A DNA stretch of 64,000 bases from Serratia quinivorans (GTDB taxonomy: Bacteria > Pseudomonadota > Gammaproteobacteria > Enterobacterales > Enterobacteriaceae). The translations under genes and the position numbers were made by a program. How positions within the stretch are numbered: position 1 is the first letter of the stretch; every line of letters starts with the position of its first letter. Below are positions 1-9,352 of this stretch, piece by piece. The notes beneath the pieces were generated by a model. That model saw only the letters and a program-made list of their open reading frames with translations. It was not told the DNA's origin and ran no database searches. Where the stretch lies: assembly GCF_946227985.1 (NCBI RefSeq), contig NZ_CAMKGL010000001.1, positions 1,054,001-1,118,000 on the forward strand, in the 5' to 3' direction.

Positions 1-2
1 CT

Positions 3-782
3 TCGGCAGTCAGTCATCAACTCAAAACGCTGGAGGCCTTTCTGCAAATGCCGCTGACCGAGCGGCAGGGACGAACCCTGATCCTGCGCAGTGAAGGGCG
101 GGATTATTACCGCTCGATCCGCTCGGCGTTTAACGTATTACGCCAGGCGACCGAGCAGGTGCGTGAGCAATCGGCTTCCCGGCAGGTCGCCATCAGTCTG
201 ATCCCGCTGTTCGGCATGGGCTGGTTTATTCCGCGTTTGCGTGGGTTTCTGCGCGAAAACCCTGATATCGACATCAATGTGGTGTACGCCAACCACCGTA
301 ATTACCTCAGTGACGCTGCCGATATCTCGATTCGTTTTGGCACCGGGCAATGGAGCGGTTATCGCAGTGAAAAACTGATGTCCGGCAAAATGGTGCCGGT
401 GTGCAGTCGGGGGTTTATCAAGGTGCACGGACTGTTGGACACGCCGGATCAACTTTCACCCCTGCCGCTGCTGCATGACGAAGAACGCACCACCTGGATG
501 CAATGGTTTCAGTTGGCCGGAGTCCGTCGGCCGTTACGCAGTACCGGTCCGATGTTTGAAGATGGCTTGCTGACGCTGGCGGCGGTGCAGGCGGGTTTGG
601 GTTGCGCCCTGATGCGAGAGCCGTTGATCGCGCCTTATCTCAGCAGCGGCGAACTGGTTAAGCTGTTTGACCTGGCGATTGATGACGGCCGTGATTACTA
701 CCTGTGCGTAAGGCAAAACACCGAACTGTCGCCGGAAGGGCTGAATTTGCAACGCTGGTTGCTCAAAGAGGCCGGGGCCTGA
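3..782 (+). CDS. LysR-family transcriptional regulator, 5' end cut by window
   Basis: The open frame runs in from the left edge; the first complete codon is at base 3. The first residues (SAVSHQLKTLE) are the recognition helix of a LysR winged helix-turn-helix of the GcvA type, so only the start of the DNA-binding domain (roughly 30-40 residues) is outside. The remaining ~220 residues form the two-lobed effector-binding domain, with the internal GLGCALMREPLI stretch typical of GcvA-like regulators. An internal ATG at 48 would remove the helix and is not the true start. The target is unknown, because the upstream or divergent neighbour lies outside the window; kup downstream is separated by 86 bases and is probably unrelated. 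Confidence 0.9.
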   Translation, partial: SAVSHQLKTLEAFLQMPLTERQGRTLILRSEGRDYYRSIRSAFNVLRQATEQVREQSASRQVAISLIPLFGMGWFIPRLRGFLRENPDIDINVVYANHRNYLSDAADISIRFGTGQWSGYRSEKLMSGKMVPVCSRGFIKVHGLLDTPDQLSPLPLLHDEERTTWMQWFQLAGVRRPLRSTGPMFEDGLLTLAAVQAGLGCALMREPLIAPYLSSGELVKLFDLAIDDGRDYYLCVRQNTELSPEGLNLQRWLLKEAGA

Positions 783-868
783 GTGCAATAGGCCAATAAA
801 GAACTCACGTTAACTGTCTGAATTGACTATTCTGATGATATCCAAAATGGCGTAGTCGGGAGCCCACA

Positions 869-2749
869 ATGACGACAGGGAACGAACCGGAACAGACGCC
901 CAAAATGAGTCTGCCGCTGCTGGCCGGCGGGGCATTGGGGGTGGTGTTCGGTGATATCGGCACCAGCCCGCTGTATACCCTGAAAACCGTGCTGTTTCTC
1001 TCCGGTGATGCGCCTTCGCCACCGGTGATCCTTGGCCTGCTGTCGCTGATTTTCTGGACGCTGGTGATTGTGACCTCACTGAAATACGCCATGTTTGCCA
1101 TGCGTATCGATAACCGTGGCGAAGGCGGCATCATGGCGCTGATGTCCCTGTTGGTCAGTAAGAAAAAGATCCGACCGATGGTGGTGTTTGCCGGCCTGTT
1201 TGGTGCGGCGCTGATCTATGGCGATGGTGCTATCACCCCGGCGATTTCGGTATTGTCGGCGCTGGAGGGGCTGAATATTGTCCTGCCCGAGTCTCAACCC
1301 TATATCTTGCCGGCGGCGGTGGTGATCCTGGTCAGCCTGTTCGCCATTCAACCCTTGGGCACCGCGCGCATCGGCAAAGTTTTCGGGCCGATTATGGCGC
1401 TGTGGTTCTTTTCCATCGCCGCGCTGGGCATTTGGGGAATTATCCAGCATCCTGCGGTACTGATGGCATTAAACCCGCTGTATGGCATTGATTTTCTGTT
1501 TTCCAATGGGCTGACCAGTTTCCTGGTGCTGGGCGGCGTTTTCCTCTGTGTCACCGGGGCGGAAGCGCTATACGCCGACATGGGGCACTTTGGCAAAAAA
1601 CCGATCTGGCTCGCCTGGTTTGGCATTGTTTTCCCCAGCCTGTTGCTGAACTATGCCGGGCAGGCCGCACTGATCCTTTCCGGTGCGGACGTCACCCAGA
1701 ATATCTTTTTCCGCCTGTGTCCGCCGGTGTTACAAGTTCCGCTGGTGATTTTGGCGACCCTGGCCACCATTATCGCCAGTCAGGCGATCATCAGCGGGGC
1801 CTTTTCCATGACCCGCCAGGCGATCCAGCTTGGCTGGCTGCCGCGATTGCGCGTCAAACAGACCACCGAAGAAAGTTATGGGCAAATTTACATCGGCGCC
1901 ATTAACTGGCTGCTGATGGCGGTGACGGTATTTTTGACGGTGTTCTTCAAGTCTTCCGATAATTTGGCCGCCGCCTACGGTATCGCCGTGTCGCTCACCA
2001 TGATCATGACTACCGGACTGCTGTTTGTGGCCATGCGCGAGGTGTGGCGCTGGGGAACGATCGCCAGCCTGTTGGTGGCCGGCGGCTTCTTTATCGTCGA
2101 TCTCAGCTTCCTGTTGGCCAACCTCAGCAAGGTGATGCAGGGCGGCTACGTACCACTGCTGCTGGCCACCCTGGTGTATGGCGTGATGTTAATCTGGCAT
2201 CGCGGAGTGATCGCGGCTTCCCGCACATTAGGGGAGAAAAGCGTGCCGCTGGCAGATTTTCTGGCCCATCTCGAGGCAGAAAAGATCCCTCGGGTTCCGG
2301 GCACGGCAATCTTTCTTACCCGTACCCTGAGCGGCACGCCGCCGGTAATGAAATGGCACGTAAAACGTAACGGGTCGCTGCACGCCAATGTGTTGGCGCT
2401 GCATATCATGATCGTTAATGAACCCCGGGTAGCAAATGCTGAACGGCTGGTGATGCGGCAGCAGTCGCCGGGGTTTTGGTGTGGCGTGGCGAGCTATGGA
2501 TTTATGGAACGACCCAATATTCCCCGCTTGCTGCAGCATGCCGAGGCTCAAAAAACCGGGTTGAACTTTGGCGACGCCACTTATTATTTAGGGCATGAAA
2601 GTGTGGTGCGCCGCGAAGCCAAGGACCGATTGCCTGCCTGGCAACGCAACATTTTTGCGCTGATGGTGCGTAACGGTATGCACGTGACGGATTACTATTA
2701 TTTGCCGAGCGACCAGGTCGTCGAAATCAGCCGTCGGGTGCCGGTGTGA
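869..2749 (+). CDS. kup: Kup-type low-affinity potassium uptake protein
   Basis: This 626-residue inner-membrane protein carries the Kup family signature GDIGTSPLYTLK near the N-terminus (about residues 28-40), about twelve hydrophobic segments through residue ~430, and a hydrophilic C-terminal domain. E. coli Kup (TrkD) is 622 residues, so the gene is full length. It takes up K+ with H+, mainly under acidic or hyperosmotic conditions in the known homologue. The ATG at 869 follows a GGGAG ribosome-binding site at good spacing. It appears monocistronic. Enterobacteria can carry more than one Kup paralogue, so whether this is the only copy cannot be judged from this window. Confidence 0.93.
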   Translation: MTTGNEPEQTPKMSLPLLAGGALGVVFGDIGTSPLYTLKTVLFLSGDAPSPPVILGLLSLIFWTLVIVTSLKYAMFAMRIDNRGEGGIMALMSLLVSKKKIRPMVVFAGLFGAALIYGDGAITPAISVLSALEGLNIVLPESQPYILPAAVVILVSLFAIQPLGTARIGKVFGPIMALWFFSIAALGIWGIIQHPAVLMALNPLYGIDFLFSNGLTSFLVLGGVFLCVTGAEALYADMGHFGKKPIWLAWFGIVFPSLLLNYAGQAALILSGADVTQNIFFRLCPPVLQVPLVILATLATIIASQAIISGAFSMTRQAIQLGWLPRLRVKQTTEESYGQIYIGAINWLLMAVTVFLTVFFKSSDNLAAAYGIAVSLTMIMTTGLLFVAMREVWRWGTIASLLVAGGFFIVDLSFLLANLSKVMQGGYVPLLLATLVYGVMLIWHRGVIAASRTLGEKSVPLADFLAHLEAEKIPRVPGTAIFLTRTLSGTPPVMKWHVKRNGSLHANVLALHIMIVNEPRVANAERLVMRQQSPGFWCGVASYGFMERPNIPRLLQHAEAQKTGLNFGDATYYLGHESVVRREAKDRLPAWQRNIFALMVRNGMHVTDYYYLPSDQVVEISRRVPV

Positions 2750-2850
2750 GCCGTTTGGCTATAGGTTAAAATCAATGGGTATTTAGCTATCGGCGAGTGA
2801 GAGGGTAAATTGCCGTGGCAGCGATGGTGCTGCTAACGGACGAAGCCCCT

Positions 2851-3153
2851 ATGTCATTATTCGATCTTGCTGCGCTGGCCAGCGATTTACCGGAAGCGTG
2901 GCGTTCCAGCGTATTGGGCCGTGTCGGCCCGGCCAATGTCAAAGTATTGCGGATGGATCAGCGGGAAATTGCCGATGAGGTTCATGACTATCATGAGGGA
3001 TTACTGGTGATCTCCGGGCAGTTGCGGATTGAAGTGCAGGGCGAACAGATTTGGGTTAACGCCGGGCAACTGTATCAGGCCGCTGCCGGCGTGCCTCACC
3101 GGGTACTGGCGGGTAGCCACGGCACTCTGGTGATATTTGATTTACCGGAGTGA
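2851..3153 (+). CDS. Small cupin-domain protein
   Basis: A protein of about 100 residues with one conserved beta-barrel of the cupin_2 type: an H-D-Y-H-E motif followed by GLLVISGQL, a GQLY turn, and a late G-V-P-H motif, which together make a metal-binding cupin core. I prefer the ATG at 2851 (GGACGAAG just upstream). A GTG at 2815 in the same frame would add twelve unlike residues, but has GAGAGGG in front and cannot be excluded. No substrate can be assigned. The stop abuts the end of the convergent TetR gene (0 bases apart). Confidence 0.78.
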   Translation: MSLFDLAALASDLPEAWRSSVLGRVGPANVKVLRMDQREIADEVHDYHEGLLVISGQLRIEVQGEQIWVNAGQLYQAAAGVPHRVLAGSHGTLVIFDLPE

Positions 3154-3738
3154 TCAATCCAGCGCCGAAAGCGCAACCTTGACCGCGGCCTCTAACCGTG
3201 CCCGGCTGACGCCATCGCGCGCCTGCACCGACAAACCGTGCAGGAAGGCGGCAAAATAGTCGCCGAGGGCGTCAGCATCAGTTTCTGGTGGCAGTTCCCC
3301 CGTCGCAACGGCGGTTCGCAGCCGGTCAATCATGCCCTGGGTGCGCTGCAGACGGTGTTCTGCCAGCCAGTCTTTGATACCGCTGTTTTCGTCACTGACG
3401 CTGGCGGCGGAAGAGACCACCATGCAACCTTGCGGCAGGTCAATGCGGCTGTAGACTGCCACCGCGTCGTCCAGCAGGCGTTTTATTGCCACGCGCACGT
3501 CGTTTTCTTCGCTGAAAGCGCGATCGGCAAAGCCACCTTCATGGTTTTCGTAACAGGCAATGGCTTCGCGGAACAGCAACTCTTTCGATCCGAACGCTTT
3601 ATAAATACGCGCAGAGGCAATGCCCAACTCGGCGACCAAATCCGACATGGAGGTGCCTTCATACCCTTGACGCCAGAAGAGATCCCGGGCTTTCAATAAT
3701 GCCTGTTCACGGTCAAATTCGCGCGGTCTGCCTGCCAT
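3154..3738 (-). CDS. TetR/AcrR-family transcriptional regulator
   Basis: This 194-residue protein begins MAGRPREFDRE, with the TetR helix-turn-helix in the first ~60 residues (SMSDLVAELGIASARIYKAFGSKELL pattern), followed by an all-helical ligand domain. It is transcribed divergently from the isomerase-like gene at 3880 across 141 bases that contain AT-rich promoter-like sequence. By the usual arrangement it represses the 3880-6760 block and perhaps itself. The inducer is unknown. Confidence 0.88.
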   Translation of the reverse strand: MAGRPREFDREQALLKARDLFWRQGYEGTSMSDLVAELGIASARIYKAFGSKELLFREAIACYENHEGGFADRAFSEENDVRVAIKRLLDDAVAVYSRIDLPQGCMVVSSAASVSDENSGIKDWLAEHRLQRTQGMIDRLRTAVATGELPPETDADALGDYFAAFLHGLSVQARDGVSRARLEAAVKVALSALD

Positions 3739-3879
3739 TCATCTGTTCCTGTTTACCTGTTGCTCTGCGCAACAGGATCGCTTAAATCCACTGTAATACC
3801 AACGATTTTTTAAAATTCACTTGCTGAGGAATTGATTTAAGCCTATTGTTTGTCAATCGACAACCAATTGGAGTTTAGG

Positions 3880-4935
3880 ATGAAAACCTTAAAAGGCCCA
3901 AGCCTGCATCTGGCACAGTTCAGTGACGATGCCGCCCCCTTTAACAGCCTGCCGGCTATCGCCCAGTGGGCGGCGCAAACCGGCTTTAAAGCTTTGCAAA
4001 TCCCGGCATGGGATAGCCGCCTGTTTGATTTGGCCACCGCCGCAGAAAGCCAAACCTATTGTGACGAGCTGGTCGGCATGTTGGCAGAGCATGGTCTGGT
4101 GGTCAGTGAACTTACTACCCATATTTTTGGCCAGTTGATGGCGGTGCACCCGGCCTATGACGCATTGTGCGACAGCTTTGCGCCAGCGGAACTGCATGGT
4201 AACCCACAGGCGCGCGGTGAATGGGCACACCGGCAGTTGCTGTTGGCGGCCAAAGCCTCTGCGCGGCTGGGACTCAGTGAGATGGGCACTTTCTCCGGTT
4301 CCCTGGCCTGGCCGTATTTGTTCCCGTTCCCGCAGCGTCCGGCGGGGTTGATCGAAACGGCGTTCGATGAACTGGCCAAACGCTGGTTGCCGGTGCTCAA
4401 TGCCTGCGACGAGCAGGGGGTGAACCTGTGTTATGAAATCCACCCGAGCGAAGATCTGCACGACGGCGTGACCTTCGAAATGTTCCATCAGCGCGTTGGG
4501 GCCCATCCGCGCTGCCAGATCCTGTTCGACCCGAGTCACTTCGTGCTGCAACAGCTGAACTATCTGGATTACATCGATATTTACAAGGACTTCATCCGCA
4601 TGTTCCACGTCAAGGACGCCGAGTTCAACCCGACCGGACGGCAGGGCATCTACGGCGGTTATCAGTCATGGACCGATCGCGCCGGGCGTTTCCGCTCATT
4701 GGGTGACGGCCAGGTGGATTTCAAAGGCATTTTCTCGCGCCTGACCCAGCATGGCTACGCCGGTTGGGCGACGCTGGAGTGGGAGTGTTGCCTGAAACAT
4801 CCACAGGATGGCGCTCGCGAAGGCGCGGCCTTTATTCGTGACCACATCATCAACGTCACCGACAAGGTGTTTGATGATTTTGCCGGTGCGCCGGTTGACC
4901 AACAGCAAATCAATGCCTTGCTTGGCTTGCGCTGA
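3880..4935 (+). CDS. Sugar phosphate isomerase/epimerase-like TIM-barrel protein
   Basis: A 351-residue xylose-isomerase-like TIM barrel (AP endonuclease 2 superfamily). Metal-binding signatures are visible along the barrel: CYEIHPSEDL, LFDPSHF, MFHVKDAEF and ATLEWECC, giving the expected Glu/His/Asp set. Relatives include inosose dehydratase, IolE/IolI and tagatose epimerases; the exact reaction cannot be read. The ATG at 3880 has GGAG seven bases upstream; a TTG at 3850 in frame lacks a ribosome-binding site. It is first in a probable three-gene operon with two alpha/beta hydrolases, divergent from a TetR regulator. The combination suggests breakdown of an esterified or cyclic sugar-like compound, which is inference only. 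Confidence 0.82.
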   Translation: MKTLKGPSLHLAQFSDDAAPFNSLPAIAQWAAQTGFKALQIPAWDSRLFDLATAAESQTYCDELVGMLAEHGLVVSELTTHIFGQLMAVHPAYDALCDSFAPAELHGNPQARGEWAHRQLLLAAKASARLGLSEMGTFSGSLAWPYLFPFPQRPAGLIETAFDELAKRWLPVLNACDEQGVNLCYEIHPSEDLHDGVTFEMFHQRVGAHPRCQILFDPSHFVLQQLNYLDYIDIYKDFIRMFHVKDAEFNPTGRQGIYGGYQSWTDRAGRFRSLGDGQVDFKGIFSRLTQHGYAGWATLEWECCLKHPQDGAREGAAFIRDHIINVTDKVFDDFAGAPVDQQQINALLGLR

Positions 4936-4965
4936 GCCACGCTATCCCCACCACGGAGAACACCG

Positions 4966-5862
4966 ATGACACTGCAAAATAACGGGTCCATGTTGAATGG
5001 ATCTGAACCCGAACACGTCTATACGCGGATAAACGGCAACCGAATCCACTGTGTGACGCTTGGCGAAGGACGGCCGGTACTGCTGATCCCGGGTTGGCCG
5101 CAAACCTGGTACACCTGGCGTCATGTGATGCGGGCCCTGGCGACGGCAGGCTTTAAGGCGATAGCGGTCGACCCGCCGGGCATTGGCGACTCGGACAAGC
5201 CGAACGGCGGCTATGACACCGGCAGCGTGGCCGCCACCTTGCATCAGACCATGCTGCAACTGGGACATCCGCGTTATCAGTTGGTTGGTCATGACATTGG
5301 CATGTGGGTGGGTTATGCCATGGCGAGCGACTTCCCGCAGGCGGTGACGGGGCTGGTACTGACGGAGGCGGTGATCCCAGGGTTGGCACCCGCGCCACCG
5401 ATTTTTGTACCGGCAGAACAAAACATTTTCCTGTGGCACTTCATGTTCAACCAACTGGCGGATTTGCCTGAAGCCTTGACGCTGGGTCGTGAGAGAGAAT
5501 ATCTCAGCTATATCTTTAACCGCTGGTCCTATCGCCGCGATCGGGTGGCGGCGGAAACTTACATTGCCGCCTATTCTGCACCTGGCAGCCTGCGGGCCGG
5601 TTTTGATTATTATCGCGCCATTCCGGAAACCATCCGGCAAAATCAGCGTCGGGCCGAGACACCGCTCAGCATGCCGGTGATGACCATTGGTGCCGAGCAC
5701 GCCACTGGCGATGCGCCCTATGTCACGTTGCAGGGCAACGCCGTTAACCTGCGTGGCGAAACGGTCGCTGACTGCGGTCATTTCATCACCGAAGAGTGCC
5801 CGGAGGCGTTTATCGCTCTGGTAGTGCCATTCTTGTCAGGGAGTCTGGCCGATGCCGCTTGA
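4966..5862 (+). CDS. Alpha/beta hydrolase, epoxide hydrolase/dehalogenase-like
   Basis: A 298-residue alpha/beta-fold hydrolase. The oxyanion region reads PGWPQTWYTWRHV, and the nucleophile elbow reads G-H-D-I-G, so the nucleophile is aspartate rather than serine. That is the pattern of epoxide hydrolases and haloalkane/haloacetate dehalogenases, not of esterases. The late GHFITEE segment supplies the catalytic His. The ATG at 4966 follows GGAGAACACCG. It starts 30 bases after the isomerase gene and overlaps the next hydrolase by 11 bases, so the three genes are probably co-transcribed and translationally coupled. Confidence 0.86.
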   Translation: MTLQNNGSMLNGSEPEHVYTRINGNRIHCVTLGEGRPVLLIPGWPQTWYTWRHVMRALATAGFKAIAVDPPGIGDSDKPNGGYDTGSVAATLHQTMLQLGHPRYQLVGHDIGMWVGYAMASDFPQAVTGLVLTEAVIPGLAPAPPIFVPAEQNIFLWHFMFNQLADLPEALTLGREREYLSYIFNRWSYRRDRVAAETYIAAYSAPGSLRAGFDYYRAIPETIRQNQRRAETPLSMPVMTIGAEHATGDAPYVTLQGNAVNLRGETVADCGHFITEECPEAFIALVVPFLSGSLADAA

Positions 5863-6760
5863 CTCACAGATTGCCCGTTTTCTGGCGGAAACGGCGGCGG
5901 TTGCCGCACCGGCCTCCCTGTTTGAGATGCGCGCAGCCGCAGAGGCCGGGCTGCTGGCATTACAAGGTGAGAGCGAACCCAGTGGCGGCGTCAGGGATGG
6001 GCGGATCATCGCCAACGACGGGCGCCAGATCGCCATTCGGGCTTACTGGCCATCGGGCGTGCCAAGAGGTAAACCTATGCCGGCGATGCTGTACGCCCAT
6101 GGCGGCGGCTGGTGCCTGGGCTCGCTGGCGCTGTATGACCGGCCTTGCCAGGCGTTGGCCAATGCTACCGGGCGGCTGATCTTGTCGGTTGATTATCGTC
6201 TGGCTCCGGAGCATCCGTTTCCAGCGCCACTGGAAGACCTGTATCTGGCGCTGTGCGGGGTCGTTGAACGCGCCGATGAATGGGGAATTGATGCCTCGCG
6301 GATCGCGGTGGGAGGGGACAGCGCCGGTGGCAATTTGGCAGCCGCCGTTGCGCTGTTGGCCCGTGACCGCAATGGCCCACGGATTGAACATCAGCTATTG
6401 CTGTATCCGGCGTTGAGTCGCGCTATGGATACGGCGAGTTACCAGGCTTATGCACAGGGTTACTACCTGACCAGGGAGGTCATGGCGTTTTGCTGGGGGC
6501 AGTATCTGGGGGACGAAGCCCAGGGGCATGACCCTTATGCAGAACCGCTGCATGCCGCGACGTTGCGGCAGTTGCCACCGGCGATCATTCTGAGCTGTGA
6601 GTACGATCCGTTGCGCGATGAGGCCGAGCATTATGCCCAGCGGTTGCGTGACGATGGGGTAGCGGTACGCTGTGAACGGCTACCGGGCATGGTACACGCC
6701 TGCATTCATATGCTGGGCTTGACCCCGGCGGCACGAATGTTGTTTGAAAAGGTTGGCTGA
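5852..6760 (+). CDS. Alpha/beta hydrolase of the hormone-sensitive-lipase esterase family
   Basis: This 302-residue esterase of the abhydrolase_3/HSL family has the oxyanion-hole motif HGGG (in AHGGGWCLG), the nucleophile elbow GDSAGG with catalytic Ser, a late Asp in EYDPLRDEAE and a His in GMVHACIHM. It is full length and cytoplasmic (no signal peptide). It overlaps the preceding hydrolase by 11 bases, as expected for coupled translation. The likely activity is hydrolysis of short-chain carboxyl esters; the natural substrate is unknown. Transcription ends toward the convergent aldehyde dehydrogenase across a repeat rich in inverted repeats. Confidence 0.87.
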   Translation: MPLDSQIARFLAETAAVAAPASLFEMRAAAEAGLLALQGESEPSGGVRDGRIIANDGRQIAIRAYWPSGVPRGKPMPAMLYAHGGGWCLGSLALYDRPCQALANATGRLILSVDYRLAPEHPFPAPLEDLYLALCGVVERADEWGIDASRIAVGGDSAGGNLAAAVALLARDRNGPRIEHQLLLYPALSRAMDTASYQAYAQGYYLTREVMAFCWGQYLGDEAQGHDPYAEPLHAATLRQLPPAIILSCEYDPLRDEAEHYAQRLRDDGVAVRCERLPGMVHACIHMLGLTPAARMLFEKVG

Positions 6761-6804
6761 ACGAGGTCGCGGTAATGTTTACGCTGAAGCCTGAGTGAGG
6801 ATCG

Positions 6805-6869
6805 CCCTCTCCAGGGGGAGAGGGCCGGGGTGAGGGGAAACAGGCAGAACCCTCTCCCAAGGGAGAGGG
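6805..6869. repeat. Pair of GC-rich inverted repeats of the CCCTCTCC/GGAGAGGG type
   Basis: Two palindromes lie side by side: CCCTCTCC (6805-6812) with GGAGAGGG (6817-6824), and CCCTCTCCC (6850-6858) with GGGAGAGGG (6861-6869). Between them is GGGGTGAGGGG-like sequence. Elements of this form are common between genes in Serratia and other enterobacteria. Lying between two converging genes, it can also act as a bidirectional terminator. Confidence 0.75.
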
Positions 6870-6877
6870 ACTGTTAA

Positions 6878-8311
6878 TTAGCGCCCGGCAACGGTGACAA
6901 AGCGGGTTTCCAGATAGGACTCTATGGCTTCGCTGCCGCCTTCGGTACCGTGACCGGAGTCTTTCACCCCGCCAAACGGCGTTTCCGGCAGGCCGAAACC
7001 GATATGGTTGATGCTGAGCATGCCGCTTTCCACATCACGCCCCAAGGCCGTCACCGTAGCGATGCTGCGGCTGTAGGCATAGGCCGCCAGACCGTAAGGC
7101 AGGCGATTGGCTTCGGCGATGGCTTCCTCGTAGCTGGCGAACGGGCGCAGCAGGGCGACCGGGCCAAAGGGTTCTTCAGACATCGCTCGCGCACTCAGTG
7201 GCACGTCGCGCAATACCGTCGGTTCGAAGAAATTGCCGGGGCCTGCCACGCGCTTGCCGCCGGTAGTCGCTTTGGCACCCTCGGCGATGGCATCCTTCAC
7301 GAAGGCCTCAATGGCGTCCACGCTGCGTTGCAGCACCATCGGCCCCATAGTCACACCGTCCTGCAACCCATTGCCCATTTTGATTTCACGCACCGCAGCG
7401 GTGAACTTCTCGATAAAGGCCTCATAAACGCCCTGCTGGATCAGGAAGCGGGTTGGGGCGATGCACACCTGGCCGGCATTACGGAACTTGGCCTGCGCCA
7501 GTTCTTTGGCGGCCGCATCAAGATCGGCATCGTCAAAAATCAGCACCGGTGCATGACCGCCCAGCTCCATGGTGGCTTTTTTCATATGCTGCCCGGCCAG
7601 CGCCGCCAAATGCTTGCCCACACGGGTTGAGCCGGTGAACGAGATTTTGCGAATGGTCGGATGCGGGATCAGGTACTCCGAGATTTCTGCCGGGGTGCCG
7701 TACACCAGTGCGATCACACCGGCAGGAATACCCGCGTCGGCAAAGGCTCTGATCAGTTCGGCCGGGGACGCCGGGGTTTCTTCCGGGCCTTTAATGATGA
7801 TGGAACAACCCGCGGCCAACGCGGCAGACAGTTTGCGAACAATCTGGTTAATCGGGAAGTTCCACGGGGTAAACGCGGCAACCGGCCCCACCGGCAGCTT
7901 CAGGGTTTGCTGCTGAACGTCCTGGCTGCGGGACGGGATTATCTGGCCGTAGGTGCGGCTGGCTTCGCCGGCAAACCAGTCAATCACGTCCGCCGAGTTA
8001 AGAATTTCGACCTTGGCCTGCGCCACAGGTTTGCCTTGTTCCTGGCTCATGATCGCGGCAATTTTATCTGCACGCTCACGAAACAGTGCAGCGGCTTTAC
8101 GCATCAGATTGGCCCGCTGGTAAGCGGAGGTTTCGCGCCAGACTTTAAAACCGCGTTCGGTTGCGGCCAGCGCCAGATCGAGATCGGCTGTGGTGGCGTG
8201 TGCCACGCTGCCAATCACCTCATCGGTCGCGGGGTTGGTGACCGGCGTGGTTTTACCGGCGACTGCGTTGCGCCATTGTCCGTCGATATAGAGTTGAGTA
8301 TCTGGATACAT
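6878..8311 (-). CDS. NAD(P)-dependent aldehyde dehydrogenase, succinate-semialdehyde dehydrogenase-like
   Basis: This 477-residue class-I aldehyde dehydrogenase has the catalytic Cys at ~283 (NAGQVCIAP), the general base Glu at ~249 (MELGGHAP), the Asn in PWNFP at ~151, and the Rossmann motif FTGSTRVG. The C-terminus ([28 protein letters not shown]) is typical of the GabD/Sad branch, so succinate semialdehyde or another omega-aldehyde is a reasonable guess. It is divergent from an AraC regulator at ~8.5 kb and convergent with the hydrolase operon. It may finish a pathway with that block, but shared regulation is not shown. Confidence 0.87.
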   Translation of the reverse strand: MYPDTQLYIDGQWRNAVAGKTTPVTNPATDEVIGSVAHATTADLDLALAATERGFKVWRETSAYQRANLMRKAAALFRERADKIAAIMSQEQGKPVAQAKVEILNSADVIDWFAGEASRTYGQIIPSRSQDVQQQTLKLPVGPVAAFTPWNFPINQIVRKLSAALAAGCSIIIKGPEETPASPAELIRAFADAGIPAGVIALVYGTPAEISEYLIPHPTIRKISFTGSTRVGKHLAALAGQHMKKATMELGGHAPVLIFDDADLDAAAKELAQAKFRNAGQVCIAPTRFLIQQGVYEAFIEKFTAAVREIKMGNGLQDGVTMGPMVLQRSVDAIEAFVKDAIAEGAKATTGGKRVAGPGNFFEPTVLRDVPLSARAMSEEPFGPVALLRPFASYEEAIAEANRLPYGLAAYAYSRSIATVTALGRDVESGMLSINHIGFGLPETPFGGVKDSGHGTEGGSEAIESYLETRFVTVAGR

Positions 8312-8524
8312 TGTTGCCTCTTACTTTCAGGGGGTTAAAGACAGCTTTCCCACTCTGCGGCGGGATAATCACGGCGTCGACGCTGACTGACAGGCGTTGA
8401 GCACCGGATAAAATACCCTACGCGCAATGAACCGCAGCGTCCAGCGCACCGCGTGCGCCACTACTCAAACCACGCCGCTTTGACTATCATACAGCCACCA
8501 ACGGCATTGAAGCAGGGCGGTACG

Positions 8525-9352
8525 GTGCAGGGTGTTCCAGAGCAGTTTCCCTTTGAAAAAGACAGTGCGCAGTTCCGGCAGTTAGTGCAGATGCCGGGCG
8601 TAGAGCTTTATCACGCCCATATAGAGCGTTATGCCTTTGAACCCCACACCCATAATGCTTTTGCCATCGGTACCGTCGATTTTGGAGCCGAGCGTTTCCG
8701 CTATCGTGGCGCGCAGCATCGGGCTGCACCGGGGTCATTAGTGTTGATGAACCCGGACGAGCTGCACACCGGTGAGGCCGAAACCCCTGGTGGCTGGAAC
8801 TACCGCATGCTTTATCTGGAACCGGATACGCTGGAGTTGCTGTCTGGTGAACAGGGATTCTGGTTCACCGATGCGGTGCGCCAGGACGTGCAGGCGGCAC
8901 AGCAATTGTCCGCCACGTTGGCCGCACTCTGGCAGGCCAGCGATCCGCTGACCATTGACCATTTGCTGGCGCAGGTGGTCGATATCTTCCGCCCGCATAT
9001 TCAAGTGGCTCGCCCGTTAAAAGCCGAAGCGGCGCACCGGTTTGATATCGTCAAAAGTTACCTGCAGGATAACTTCTCCGCCGTGATTACTCTGGATCAA
9101 CTGGCGGCACTGGTTTCTCTCAGCCCTTATCACTTTCTGCGTAAGTTCAAAGCCCAATACCATGTTTCTCCGCAGCAAATGCTGATGGCGATCCGCCTGT
9201 CGCAGGCCAAGCAGATGCTGGGGCGCGGTATGCCTGCGGCACAGGTCGCGGCGGCGGTAGGGTTAACCGACCAGGCGCATTTGACCCGTGCCTTTGCTAA
9301 TCGTTACGGTGTCACGCCGGTGCGTTATCAAAAACAGGTTACGACCCGGTGA
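8525..9352 (+). CDS. AraC-family transcriptional regulator
   Basis: N-terminal cupin-like ligand domain (EPHTHNAFAIGTV at the start, then PGSLVLMNPDELHTGE) followed by two helix-turn-helices at the C-terminus (TLDQLAALVSLSPYHFLRKFK and AQVAAAVGLTDQAHLTRAFANRYG). The GTG at 8525 has AGGGCGG nearby and gives 275 residues, the usual length. A GTG at 8453 in frame lacks a ribosome-binding site. It is divergent from the aldehyde dehydrogenase gene and is its most likely activator. A weak hairpin (AGAGGG..CCCTCT near 9385-9410) follows the gene. Confidence 0.85.
   Translation: MQGVPEQFPFEKDSAQFRQLVQMPGVELYHAHIERYAFEPHTHNAFAIGTVDFGAERFRYRGAQHRAAPGSLVLMNPDELHTGEAETPGGWNYRMLYLEPDTLELLSGEQGFWFTDAVRQDVQAAQQLSATLAALWQASDPLTIDHLLAQVVDIFRPHIQVARPLKAEAAHRFDIVKSYLQDNFSAVITLDQLAALVSLSPYHFLRKFKAQYHVSPQQMLMAIRLSQAKQMLGRGMPAAQVAAAVGLTDQAHLTRAFANRYGVTPVRYQKQVTTR

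Noticed and set aside
6950-7630. 226-codon open frame antisense to the aldehyde dehydrogenase
   Set aside because: It has no family features, and the opposite strand encodes all aldehyde dehydrogenase motifs over the same bases; it is a shadow frame of GC-rich coding DNA.
7661-8338. 225-codon open frame antisense to the first part of the aldehyde dehydrogenase
   Set aside because: Composition is typical of a shadow frame (many His, Arg, Gln), and there is no ribosome-binding site or recognisable domain.
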